From Certhia americana (lineage: Eukaryota > Chordata > Aves > Passeriformes > Certhiidae), in the NCBI GenBank assembly GCA_018697195.1, contig CM031857.1, positions 96,532,705-96,596,704 of the forward strand: a stretch of DNA of 64,000 bases, given 5' to 3'. This document shows positions 1 through 12,395 of this stretch, piece by piece. Made by a program: the position numbers and the translations under genes. Each line of letters opens with the position of its first letter. The first letter of the stretch is position 1. The notes below the pieces were generated by a model that made no database searches, was not told the DNA's origin, and was given only the letters and a program-made list of their open reading frames with translations.

Positions 1-1480
1 AACTGTGTGCTTCAACAAAACAAGTGTCCTACTGTGCTGGAATACAAATGGGCTGTCTGTGGCAGGATGTAGCAAAGACATTTGGCAGAGAGGGATTTGA
101 AAGCTTCTGGCATAATGTAATTGAATTGGCCATTTCTTTAAAGATACAGCAAATTGTTTGCTGCAGCATTCATCATCATAAGGAAGGTCAGACAGCTTGC
201 CAAACATATGATATTCATAATAAAAGTAAAACGGTGACGCTTATATTTCAACACAAATCATGTTATCGTGTTTGTAAAAGCTGGAGAAATGAATGAGAAT
301 ATTTTTGGTGGTGCTGAGCATTAGTAATCTAAGTAAGACTGTAATTCAAGAGGGGGACAGCTTATAAGCAGAGAAAAGATCCACAGGGAAATTCAGCTAC
401 TGAGCAACATATGATCCCCCTGATTTGAGAGGGTAGTAGGTGTTTTGGCAGGATTATTGCTGACATTCTCTTCTGATCACTTAAGGGAAGATAAGCTTGT
501 ATGGTCCTATTTTTTGCCTTTTAAGAAAACAAAGGGAAAAACAACAAAGCAGAAGGACTTGAGTCTTTAAAAAGAGACCAAATTTGAACAAAGCGTTGCT
601 GGGGGGTTTTCTGTTAGTCAGTTATCCTGTGACAAAATAAGATGATGCAACAACCTGTAGCATATCTGAAATGTTATATGAAATGCTCTGTATTGGCACG
701 CTGGGAAACCCCTCTCGAGTCACATCCACAACACTGAACGTAAATTGCCTGGTGACAGGGGCTTTGGGCCGTGCAGTGATGCCTCTGCAAATGAGGAGCT
801 GTTAGCTTTTAGGTTCTAACACATTCAGGAGACTGGCATTTTGATTTCTTGCACCACTGCACCACTGATAGGGTTGGAAATGGGAATCAAAATAATTAGA
901 TTGGATATATAGATCCCAGCAAACCAGCCAAGAAAGCGGCTGGGCTGGGGAGGGCTGCTCTGAATTCTAAAATGTGCCTGTGCTGTTTTTATGAAAGCGT
1001 GAGGATGGAAAGGAGTAAACTGGAGTGCAAATGCTCACCATTTATATTCAAAGCATGTAATAAAATAATTGAATGTAGGCTTCCTCCTATTAAAGCCTGT
1101 TAAAATCAGTAATAAAGTACATTACTGTTGTATTAAAAAGGGAGCACAAATTTTCAGGTAATATATCTTAGTTGTATGCGTAGTGTACAGATAAGCAGAC
1201 TGGGAAGTGTTTTTTTTACATTATCCAAGGCATTCCTCCTCCTAACACAGGACTATTCCCATCAGTTCATTTTCTGTTATTTAGTCCAGCAGTATCTTTG
1301 CAGTACTCCCTCTGGCAGTTTCTTACAGGCCAACACACTTGTTCCCCTCCCAAAAGCCTTTTCTTCTAGTCCTTCAATATTTTTATGTGAAAAACCCCAA
1401 CAAAAACAAACAACCAAAATCCCCCCCATTTTCTTTCTTGAGTTTCCATAGCTATTAGAAAATGTCATTCCTTTTCTGTG
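1..1480. other. Non-coding, no recognised element
   Basis: AT-rich single-copy sequence. The short open frames here (up to about 90 codons) have no recognisable domain and are interrupted by stops in all neighbouring frames. The part at about 640-830 retains several CpGs and is less simple in composition than its surroundings, so it could be conserved non-coding DNA, but nothing specific identifies it. Confidence 0.6.
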
Positions 1481-1485
1481 CACAT

Positions 1486-1610
1486 TCTTCCTTTAGGTAT
1501 TTGTAAACAATTATCCCGCTATCTCTTAGCCAACTTTACCATTTTTCACCTGTAAAAAAATTATCTCTTTCTTTGCTCAAATGTCAGTTCTTCATGTTTT
1601 TGCTTGTGAG
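1486..1610 (-). mobile_element. Old, degraded CR1 LINE fragment
   Basis: Read on the minus strand, this stretch follows the order of the CR1/L3-like LINE segment just after the reverse transcriptase domain: a degraded 'gaagaactg' block, then a stretch ending in ACAAATACCTAAAGGA. That last block (about 1486-1515) is the best preserved and is a hallmark of the family (ACAAATACCTGAAGG-type). It shows many substitutions and small gaps, so it is much older than the other CR1 pieces here. The 5' limit at higher coordinates is uncertain. The identification is by eye from remembered family consensus. Confidence 0.55.
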
Positions 1611-1640
1611 AGACCCACCTTCATTAAATCAGGAGATTCA

Positions 1641-4600
1641 GGAGTCCAGGTTCTCTTAAATCTGTAGAGAATATTTCTTTTCCTGTTAGTGTGATTCCTG
1701 ATGCTATTCTTTTTTAAAATTCTACTCTCTAGATTGACTGCCCATATTACCTCCTACATCATTTATATCTGAGTGCATTCTCTTCCTTCCCTACCTTGCT
1801 TATTACTTATCTGATTTTTTTTTCATACCAAACATGTTATATCTTGCATTTTCCCAAGCCACACCTTGATTTTTATTTGTATTTCTATTTTTGCTTTTCA
1901 TTGCATTAAATCCCAAGACCTTGTGTCTGCAACTTCATATCTATCAAGTGAATGTTTAGCATCCATCCAAAACAGTCTTGATTTGTGTGCATGCCTGCCA
2001 TGAGGAAAGCAGTGGCTGCAGTGTCTCCTCTGCTTTGAAGCCAGGCACTGAGGGCCATGTGTCTGGTAATACTGAATGACAGTAAGACCTGGGAAGTACT
2101 TGCTGCATGCTGTCCTTAAAATACCAACTGAATCTGTAAGCAAATGCAGCACTTATTGGCTCCAGTTGTAGTCACTGGAAAAAGCTGTTGAGCTGTTTCT
2201 GAATTATCAGCATTTTTTTCCTGTTTTCCTGCTTTGGATCTCCAGCAGGTCTTAGGTTTTCTTACTTTCTTGTTGTGCTCTTATTCAGTTCATTATTTCA
2301 CGTTACCGTAATCAGTTTAAAGATAGTGATGAGGAATAGTGAAGTGATGTCTTCTTGCTTTAATCTGTGCCAGCCCATAATATCTAAAGCTCCTTGAGAA
2401 TCTGTCATTTGTGTATCCTGAAGGTGCACTGTCGCCATACTGAACAGCTTGCATCTAAGTCTCCCAGTAAGTGGTTCAATGTTCTGATGTAAGACTACAA
2501 GACTAACAAATAAAAAGTGGATTTGCTATCCATGTGGAAAGGAGGATATTTAGCTGGTATTAAGCTGCACTAAATGCATAGAAGGGCAGTACTCATACCA
2601 GGACTCTTAGAGTTTGGGTTTACTGCAGAGATAATTTGGTGGTTCTGCAGGAGCTAATTTTTCTAGTAGAAAACATAAAATCCAATCTTTTTTGTTAAAA
2701 GAAGACTGAAATTATGAGTTGGCTGTCATCTGGTAATAAGTATGTGAAGATTTATGATATGAGAAGGCTCTTTCGTTTGGATGTTACGGAAATAAAAAAG
2801 ATACACTGAAATAAGAAAAAGAAGAATTCAAACAGGAAACAGATTTTGTTATTCCCACAATATTCATAAAGCTGGCAAAACTGTTGAAGTTGAGACAAGA
2901 AATTAGCTGAAATTTTTACATCCAGCTCAGATGAATCTCTAAAATACAGTTTCTTTCAGCGTTTGGACAATGTGTTTAGTGCAAGAATTGCGTGTTTGAG
3001 TTTCAAAACCTGTGTTTTTGAGGAAACCTCAAAAGTTGTAGTAGTAGAGGTAGGAGGTAGCTTGTGTCTCTTGGAGTCATGCTTAGTAAGGCCTTCAGTA
3101 AGGGTTTGGGCTTTCATACACACTGGTTATTTAGTTCAGATGATGGTCACAGGTTTCTGGAGGACAGTTGCAACACTGTAGTGTAGTTGCTGTGCCAGAA
3201 ATAGTTCAGTAGTGCTCCTAAGGTTAACTCTTAAAACACACAGCTCACTTACGAGCCCATTAAGGACTGACCTATGTTGGGAGTTTATTTAAATGCTTGG
3301 CACTGTTCTTTCATAAAGGGAGTTCGGAAAAAAAAAAAGTTATTTTGTTTTTAAATACATTTTTCCTTGACCTTTATCTGCAGCAGAATTGGCTGGCAGT
3401 ATCACAGCAGGTCTAAACACAACATTTTATTTATGGCATTAATTTTATAGAAGAACAAATGGAGTTTGGAGGCAAGAAGAAATGAAAGACCCCTAAGCTT
3501 TTTTAGATTAATAACTTGCTGAATGTGAATGAATGCAAATGCCTCTGACTTGAACAAAGAGATCAAATTAAATACCTTGGGCAGGTTACACAATGTCTGT
3601 CTAAGGAGACTGCAACACTTGATCCCCTTGTCTACTGCCATTGAGACAACAGTGTAGCAGTGTATTGCACAGGTAACATTTTCTGTACCTTTTAGGGTAT
3701 TAACTGCTATTAAATATTTCCTGTTCCAAAGTATAAATAGCCTTCTATGATATGAATTCTAGGTAATGAAAACACCTTGCACATTTCAGCACCACAGTAT
3801 AGCATTTATTTTATTTAGGAGACCTGCAGATATATTTGTCTTCTATTGTAGATTTGTTAAAATCATATGATATAAACATCAGGTCGTGTCATACAACTAA
3901 CTTGAATGTGCTAGTCTGTAACTAGGACAGACTGGGCTGTTTATTCCTTGCCTGGAAGACTTTTCTATACTTCTTGTTGTCTTATCCTTGGTTGTTGGAA
4001 CTGAGTTTATGCCCTTCTTCTACAATAATCTTCAGAACTAAGTAAGTGCAGTGAATATCTTAACCCTTTCAGCTTTTCACTGATAATGCACATTTTGTGG
4101 GATGATTTCTTTTGCTCTACAGCTAATAACTCAGCATGTTATTCTTTGTTGACTTGGCTTTTGAAGGCCATCTTAAAAATATGCAAAAGAATATTCAAAT
4201 TACTTTCCTTTTTCTGATCTCTTAAGCCAACACTTAGAAACATGGTAAATGGTCACATTTTGTGTGATAGTATATAATCAAGGAAATTTTTTAATTCTTT
4301 CTGAACTGGTAGAGCAGTTTCATTTACACACAAACTCAGCTGTAAAGAGATTCATATATTTAGTTATTTAAAAAATAAGTATTGTGGCTGTGTAGGACTG
4401 AATTATACCAAAGTATGTGGAAAGTATTTTTCTGGTTTTGAAAAACCAAAAAACCCACATTGTTTTTATGTATTCTTAGGGGAATGTGGTTTGAATCTTG
4501 CTTTGTTACAGCAGCAAGTTTTTTAGATTTTCAAAGCATTAGTCCTTAAATGAATAATACCTTTCTGCCGCCCATGCATTGTTTGGGAAAATTAAATTTA

Positions 4601-7600
4601 TTTAGGAAATGATAAGTGACAACACTGATATCTGAGCTTCTTATCTTGGGAAGTGCTCCCCTTATTTTCCTTTTCTGTGCCCCTCTCCAGGAACAAAAGC
4701 AATACAAGAATGCAGATGTTGAAAGGCACAAAAATGTGCTTAAAGTATTTTCCTTCTGTCTTGGAACAATGGTTGCTGACAGCAGAAGGCTTGCTTGCTT
4801 GTTAAAATTAGATTTGAATCATCAGTGTAATAGCGGTAGGAAATTGTAGGATGGAAAGGTGCCAGGAAGCCTATCTATATCTGCCCTTTCAGAGCGAGGG
4901 GAGCTGCAGTGACTTGAGCTGTCTCCTCAGCTGAGTGAGCTTGCCCTATATGACAAGGACTGCTTTAAGCATCCTTACAACAAAATTGTCCTTGGGCAGA
5001 AGCCGTTGAGGTGGGATCCTGAGAACAGACAAAAGCACAACACTGAAAGACAGCTGTTACAACTTGGGCTTCTGAAGACTGTTTCTTGTTGGTTCCTTAC
5101 ATCGCATTTAATTGGGCCCGTTTCCATTACCTCCCACCATTTTCCTGCACTAGGATAAAAAAAAAAAAAAAATCTGTGTTTTGGGACTTGGTTCTTTTGG
5201 ATTTTATGATTGTGAAAACACTGGGAAGTTTTCTTAAGCTACTTGTGAGTAAATTAGAGGATGATGCTTGCTCTGAAGCTGCACCAGAGTCAGCATCATT
5301 CTGGCTTATTCTGTTTCTCTTCAGTTGTTTTAAGGCAGTCCAGTGCCCAGTTACTTCTTCTTTGTAGTTATTATCTGTTGGCTTTGCAGTAACCCAATCT
5401 GTGGAACACAGTGACCTCTCTATGCACCTTAAAACCATTCACAGAAATGGCTGTAATTCTGCTGATGCAGAATGCAGCTGCCCATTTAAATCTCTTTTTC
5501 TTAGAGGGGATGTTTATGTCTCTGCTGTGTACTGGCTTCTGTTTAATTTCAAGTGCAGTTTTTACACTACTTCCATAAGCAGCTTAGTTCTTGATTACTT
5601 CAGGGAGTGCTTTGCGTGATACAACAGTAATTGATATCAGCTGAAGTGCTAAATCTACCAGTCCCCTCATTTAAATTAGTGCCAGTTGGAGATGGGAGAG
5701 CTGAAAGCAGTACTGTGCCTGGGAGAGGACTCTGCTTTTGGACATTATTTAGTTTGCTCCCATAACAGAGTAAGAATTTTTGGTTATGAGGTTATTCTTG
5801 TCCTTGGGGTGGCAAAATAAAATCAAAATGGTTGTATAGGGATGATCAAGAAGGAATTTTAGTGTGTTTAATGATATTTAGTGCACTACTATTGTCTTCA
5901 TCAGTGCTATGAGTGCCATCAGACATATTTTAAAATAAATCTGCATAAATAACTGGGTTATAATAAATGCAGCATTGGTTTATATTTTTTTATTATTTGT
6001 TTACATTTACTCCGTTTAACACTGTTTTGTGAGTATGTATGTATCCATCTATCTGTATATATCTGGCATTTTTATATACAATGTTCATTTATTTTGTGGC
6101 AAAATAAGCAATTCTACAGCTGGGCTATGTTGTTTATAGGTATTATTTAATTATTGGCAAATATTTAGAAGGCACAGGACCACCATAGTTTCATGAGACT
6201 GCTGTAGCAAATTTGGTTGTGCATAAGAAAAAATTGAAAGCAGTGCCTGAGCATCAGTGGCCATCTTGTCTTGACCTCCTTGTGTGTCCAGTTTTTAGAC
6301 TGCAGTCCCTCTCCCTACACATGTACCAACCAGGAAAACAGCGTGGAAGATTTTGCTGGAGTTGCTGTTATATTTGTGATTGAAAAAGTGGGTAGAGTTT
6401 GATCTACCTTTTTTTTCCCCAGGGTCCTTACAGGACAGTAGAGTGATGTAGTGTAAGGTAGGATTCAGGTTGCTCAGATGACAGTGGTTCATAGTTGTTC
6501 TTTTCTGTAGTGAGTCAATTATTTATTGTTACATGTGTCCTGTGGTCCTGTATCATATCATTTGTAGACAGCTATTTGCCAATTTCTCAAGATGGCAACA
6601 TGAGCCATTCCATTAAATAGCTCAGATACTTGTGTTATATAGCACTGTTCTGTAATTTTTTTAAGTTCCTACTTGTCTTATAGGTGTCTGTAAAAGCATG
6701 TAAATCTAATCTATAATATTAAGGGGTTTATGGCCTTAGTACTTACATTTCAGTTCCATGCAGTGCATTGTGTGATTGCATGTACTCTTAATCATATTGT
6801 TAGCTGTTATCATCTTTAAGCATATTCCATGTCCCTTGGGTGTCCACCTACCATATGTTACTTTATCCCATCAGATTTCCACCAGATTTCTCATTTTTTC
6901 TCTAGCATACTGTGCTTAAAAAACCCCCTCCTTACAGTTTCCCTCATTGATCTCCCAGTTTAGTCTTAATTACACAGCTAATCAGCTTATGATGACTCTC
7001 TTTATTTCTTAACCTCCCTATGCTTTCCACTATGACCAAAAGCATGTACTTCATTTCTGCACATGGGTATGTATGTGCATGCAGGATGAATATACAAGAT
7101 TCTTCTAAGCAGTGCTTTCTGTTCCACTCACTTTGCATGGAGGGTATAAAGACACTTAATTCTTCACAGCATTAACAACTGCTCAGCTTCCATTTCCACC
7201 TGTGGACCAAGGAAATCCAACTCTCAGCAGTTGACCTGAGCCAATTCAAAAGCAGCATCCTCTCCTCCTTCCCGATATCCTCCTTCTCGAGCTGTGTTCC
7301 CATTCCAGGGTACTGTCAGCCCTGCCATGCTGCTGCCCGGGGCTGAAAGATGTGTGATGAGCTTCCAGCCAGCTCAGCAGTCTGTCCCAACACATGGCAA
7401 CCATAGGCTCTTAAATAAGCTTAGGCTGACTGTTAATACACAGTGCTGAGTCACTGCTGAAATGCTTTACTTTGCTGTGCACCTTTTTAAAGCAAACCAT
7501 GGTCAGATCAGGTCTGCCTAGGACAGGCTGTGCTTCAGTGTCCCAGGCCATTGGTCAATAAGCGACTCAGCCATTTGTGTGGAGAGGAGAGGAAGGCATC

Positions 7601-9000
7601 CGTGGAGGATCACCTTTACAGCTGTCTGCAGCTACCCTGCTCTGCTTGAGCATCACCACTTCAACTAAAACCTGGGGAGATACTCTCCATGCACAGAAAG
7701 CATCTTTCTGTTTCCTTTAAAATGTATGAGAAATGTAGTATTCTGGGAGGATGCATAAGAATTATTTACAAACCTGATGACAATTCCAAACAACTGCGAG
7801 AGCATGCTTACTGTTAACTGTCATTAACTGACATTCCTGCATGGGGAACCATTGTTTTATAGGGCAGGAAAGTTTCATCCATTCACTGCTCACTTTTTGT
7901 ATTGCTGGACAAAAGCTTGCCTGATAAAACAGCGTGTTTTAATAGCTAATGAGCTCAGTCCTTGGTTTCTATCCATGTGCTACAGGAAATAAGCCATATG
8001 GAATATTACTGTGGAATATTTAGGTTCATTTATAAATACAAAGATTCATATGTACAAATTGGCTTCTCTCTCAATTGATTTAGAATACTTGATTAGACAA
8101 CACAACTGAGTCAACTTGCTGCCACTGAGAGAGGTGGCTCAGCCCTCACTTTTATCTTCCTGTCCCTTCTAGCCATATGGTGCTTGTCTGACTCCTCAAT
8201 CCAGTGCTGAACTCCTTCCTTCCTGGAAGAGATCAAGCCATTTTATCTGGTTTGATGGTATGAAACAGGTGTAGGGAATTGTGTGCTTCATTTCTGGAAG
8301 TGATGTTTCAGCATGAGGGTTGCAGGTCTAGTGAGAAGCCTCCAGTGCCAAGAGGTATATGAGCTGGATCAGCATGGGTTCATTTCTACTTACTGTTTGG
8401 ATTAAGAAAATGAGTAGTCTGGTTTTACATATATCTTCTGTGATACATTTTTAGATGTTACCACCTGCACATGATATAATAGTCTTGTGGCAGAAAACAA
8501 AAAGCATTTTTACTACAGATGGCATGATTGATATAGCTGTGGTTTTACATACTTTGAATTTTAGTGGAGTGAGGAGACTTTCTACTCTAAAACTTAAGCT
8601 ATCCTGCATTTCAAAATAAAACATATTAAAAAATGTCTTGGTGCATGAATACTTGGCAGAAAAATAAAAATTACTACTTTACCCAGTAAAAATTAATTGC
8701 CATAGAACAAACATGTTCTTCACCAGCTAATCATGTAGAACAGGGCTGTGTTTCAGTTTTGATGACTGATGAGGGCATCACATGTTTTAAGTACTGGTGC
8801 TTTGCTTGTGTTTATTCTGACTTTTTGTCTTAAAAAGCTGGCCAGAATCATCTCTGGTGTACAGCCATCCTTTACATTAGGCTCCTTGCAAAACCCTGTA
8901 GTAACTTCGGGAACCAGTTACAGAGTTTGCAGCATTAGGAATGATGTTTTGGGAACCATATTTATTTATCAGCCTTAGTGAGCATGTGTGAAATTGCAAA
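1641..9000. other. Long non-coding stretch, AT-rich
   Basis: About 7 kb without a gene or recognisable repeat. It holds only homopolymer runs (16 A at 5157-5172) and scattered AT-rich low-complexity DNA. The open frames (none above about 103 codons) overlap on both strands and look like chance. The part at 7180-7600 is somewhat GC-richer, without any feature I can name. Confidence 0.6.
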
Positions 9001-10660
9001 TGCAAAGTTTTCAGGGGCAAACTTACTGCTTGTGCTCAAGAGCTGAAGCAGGTACAGGTGCACAGGATGACTTGTTAGTGTTGCTGAGTTCAGGTGCTGC
9101 TGTTTGCCCAGCGTGTGAGCAGCAGCAGGTGGTGGGGAGAGCCTCTGCTGGCCCGGAGAGGCAGGTGGGAGGAAGGGAGAGGTCAGAGCAAGACTCTGCT
9201 TTTGTCTGGAAAAAGCAAAGCAGAGACAATGTCTTAGGTTTTGGCAGCTCTGGTGTGCTTTTCTCACATTTAGGTTTTCTACAGTCTTAATAGCATTTTC
9301 ATTTGTGTGTCATTTCCTTGGCTGGTCTCCTGTTTTCTGTAGAGAAAAGAAACTTCCTAGGTATAGTGCTAAAAACGCGTAATATTGACAGCAGTTCTAG
9401 TTTTGTATTCCTGGCCACTGATAACCTATGACAAAATTGCTTAAAGCTGACAAAATGATTACCTTAGGTAATGGGATTGTACTGCTATCTCAGGGAGCAG
9501 CCACTGGAAAGAGATGTCCGAGTTGGATGCAATGAATTAAATGTGCCTTTGCACCCGCAGAGCCAAGCCATGCATGTGCACCAGGCCCTGTGTGGGTTGA
9601 ACTGAGCCTGAGGACTTTGATGGCTTCAGGGAATCACCTTCTGTTTGTGGAGCCTCCATTCAGATGGAGGGAGCCCAGTGCAGCACCATCAGGCCAGCCA
9701 AGCAGAAGCCATTGGAAGTGGCCGCATGGGGACATGTACCCCACTTCCTTTGGGCCTGGATGGGTGGGTGGTCTGGCTAGAGCCTGGCTTTGTGTTGAAA
9801 AGAAGAGCCAGGGCTGGGCAGGCAGCATGCAGAGGGTAGTGGGGGACTTCAGTAGATGGATTTTAGTAGTTTCTGTTGACATAACTGAAGTGGGAATTTA
9901 TTTCTTTTTTCCGTCAGATTTGAGCTTAGCTAAGGCTGAACACCTTTTGCTGAGACTGAAATGGCATCTCTCAGGATTTCCTGCCGCCCAGTTTCAAAAC
10001 ACGCTTGTAAAGTAGTGAGATTTACAAAAATAACAAGAACCTGGGTTATAATAGAAGACAGAAGTAAACCTAAATATAGGTGCCATGACTCCTTGCTTTA
10101 CGTCTAGAGATAGACCTTTCTATTCTCAAGCTATTATATTGAATATCCTGATCTGTACACTCTACAGAGTTGGGGTGCTCACTAGTTTTGACAGTCTGGT
10201 TCCCAAAAAAGTTATTTGAGTGAGGTTACTTACATGTGAGAGAAGTTACTTACAGCCAGATTGCCTATGAAAATTGCTTCACGGATGTGTGTGCATACAG
10301 GTGCATGAATGCAATTAATGCATATTAATTAATGCATACCTGTGCTGAATGCAACTACAATCACTCTTCCATAAGGACTACAAGGTTGGAGGTTTTTTCC
10401 ACACAGGGAAATCTCTCATACAGACAGGTTCTGTAAAAGCCAAGTATTTTCTCACAGTGGCAGTTTATTTTTGGAAACACAAAACCGTGAGCAAGCAGCA
10501 CTGTGTCGTACACCCATAAGGTTTTGCAGAGATGTAGGGGGGCACAGCCCAGGAATATGGATGTGTTCACATCCAGGCCTCCCCATCCTTCCCTTCCTCC
10601 CTGGCCCCCTCCATGCCTGCTCAGGCTCACAGCAGGAGCTGTGGTTGTACCTGTCTGTGG
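9001..10660. other. GC-raised non-coding stretch
   Basis: GC content is clearly higher here than in the flanks, which explains the longer open frames on both strands (for example 9590-10015 plus and 9634-9882 minus, which overlap). No protein family is recognised in either direction. At 10285-10350 there is an imperfect inverted repeat built around repeated 'aatgcat' words. It may be single-copy DNA near a regulatory element. Confidence 0.5.
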
Positions 10661-11054
10661 GAGATGGGTTGTTTGTGCCCTCGGTCGCTGCAGGAATAGA
10701 ACAGCAGCTTATCGAGCACTTCAATCTGGTTTGCTGAGGGTAACAGCTTATGAGAAAATGGCTGCCTTGTTTTCCAGCCGTGTCCCAGGGATGGCCATGC
10801 AGGAGAAAATGAGGATCCGAGCTTGAGGAACCTCTCGGCAGTTTCCGCTGCCATTTAACATTTATAAATACGCTAGGACGGATCATTTTTCTTTCCAGGT
10901 AGCTGCCTCGCATTAGTCCTTGCATCACGGTGGGAGGAGGGGTGGGAAGGAGCCTTTCCAGACCCTCGCCAGCGCTCCTAGGGAATCCTTCCCACTCAGG
11001 GGTGCATGCACACATATCTCTCCATATATATGCAAATAATGCATGTATATACAA
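10452..11054 (-). other. Longest open frame in the window; probably not a gene
   Basis: A 200-codon minus-strand open frame from ATG. The translation has no signal peptide, membrane segment or known domain, and has scattered Cys, Pro and Ser typical of translated GC-rich non-coding DNA. Two plus-strand open frames (10471-10737 and 10503-10826) overlap it, as expected when stop codons are rare because of base composition. No splice signals frame it convincingly. I list it only because it is the longest candidate; coding is unlikely. Confidence 0.12.
10682..10974. promoter_or_regulatory. CpG-retaining stretch, possible regulatory element
   Basis: I count 13 CpG dinucleotides in these 293 bases, while most of the window is strongly CpG-poor. 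A YY1-like core (AAAATGGCTGCC, 10755-10766) lies inside. Retained CpGs suggest DNA kept unmethylated in the germline or under constraint, as at promoters and some enhancers. There is no TATA box, first exon or transcript signal that I can tie to it, so the regulatory role is inferred. Confidence 0.3.
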
Positions 11055-12235
11055 GGCGCAGCTTTAGGCTTGAATTTTGTCTTCTGAGGTAATCTAATCA
11101 CTTGCTTTTCAGTGATTATATTAATGAAGTGTTGTTTCCTTAAGTATTTAGTGCTTCTAAAAATGACTTTCTTCATTTTCTCACGGTTTGAGTGACACAG
11201 CATTGAATTATGAGCAGACATTATGTGGCGTGAAATAGAAATGCATACAGCCCTTACTTACACTGAAGGAACTTGAGGTCAGAAAGGTTTTAATAGTAAT
11301 ACAGAAATGATCTGCACAAAACAATTCCCCCTGAATAACCCACTAGAAAATTCTCTGCTGTTCAAGTGCATTATTCTATTATTAAGTGAAATAATGACAA
11401 CAATTTTTAGCAAATCGTTCTAGCTTTTTGCAGCAGTTTGTTTCCTTCAATTCTTCAAATGATCTTGATGTTAAAATGAATTAATTCCCTCAGTATCTTG
11501 TTGGAAAAGGCAGAAGTGGCACAAGGAATTATAAACTCTTAAGACAGTAAGCAAGCCACTTACTTGGAATATAATGGAAAGTCTTCTAAAAGGAGTGATT
11601 AGCTTCTTTGGTATTTAGACCTTTAACATAAACTACTGTCTCATAAACTCTGGTAGATTTAGCTGTGCTGGTTTAAGATGTGACAATGACCCGTTGTACT
11701 CATTTGCTGGGCTTAATCCTTCATCAGCTGCTCAAGAAAATGCAATCCAGCCTGTGAGCCCTGTGGAAGCAGTGGCTTGAGATATGTAACTCCTTCTGTC
11801 TGGCCCTGCCTGGGGACTCTCTGGGCTGAAACTACCAGAGCTCTTCACAGCTAGGGTCTTAATCATCTGCATCTCTTTATGGTAATAAGGGAGAGGAAAA
11901 AGGAATAGGGAAACAAACATACAAAACAATCAAACAAAAATTCCAATCAGAGCCAGGCACACTGCCTTTAGCTGTGGACTTTAATACCAGCTTCCAAGCA
12001 GTGTTTCCAAAGTGTTGTTTTCTGGTAGCTATTAGCAGTAGCAGTTTTGTGGCACTGATGTACATAGGTTTCTTGTATTCCCTTGAGTAGGCTTCTCTTC
12101 TTCTTCCCTGCCTTCCCTTTAAAACAATAAGCAATAAGCTTTTTCTGCAGGATCAGTGTTGGTTTTGAGCATAATCACAATCTCAGTCCACATTAGTGCT
12201 AAAGGCAAAAGGCAGTGTACTCTGTTCCTTTTGTA
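11055..12235. other. Non-coding, nothing recognised
   Basis: AT-rich single-copy DNA up to the CR1 end at 12236. Short open frames on the minus strand (up to about 98 codons) show no domain and no splice context. Confidence 0.6.
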
Positions 12236-12395
12236 ATAGAATCATAGAATGTTAAAGGACTGGAATGGACCTTTAAAAATGAGCTAGTCCCAACCCCCTC
12301 TGCCATGGGCCACTTGTCACCAGACCGGGTTGCTCGAGGTCTTGTCCAGCCTGGCCTTGAACACTCTCAACTCCCAGGGCTGAGGCTCCCTTTTT
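12236..12395 (-). mobile_element. CR1 LINE, 5'-truncated 3' end
   Basis: The stretch begins on the plus strand with the reverse complement of the CR1 terminal repeat (ATTCTATGATTCT type) at 12236-12250. It continues through the family's conserved 3' UTR words: 'ccaaccccctctgccatgggc', then 'gaccgggttgctcgagg', then 'ccagcctggccttgaacactc'. The element therefore lies on the minus strand with its 3' end at the low coordinate. Only the 3' UTR is present; ORF2 is missing, the usual outcome of 5'-truncated CR1 insertion. The end near 12395 is approximate because similarity fades. Confidence 0.93.

Noticed and set aside
3040..3065. let-7-like string (GAGGTAGGAGGTAG)
   Set aside because: Departs from the let-7 sequence after the first bases and has no complementary arm to form a precursor hairpin.
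10452..11054. 200-codon minus-strand open frame as a gene
   Set aside because: No domain, overlapped by open frames on the other strand, and length explained by raised GC content.
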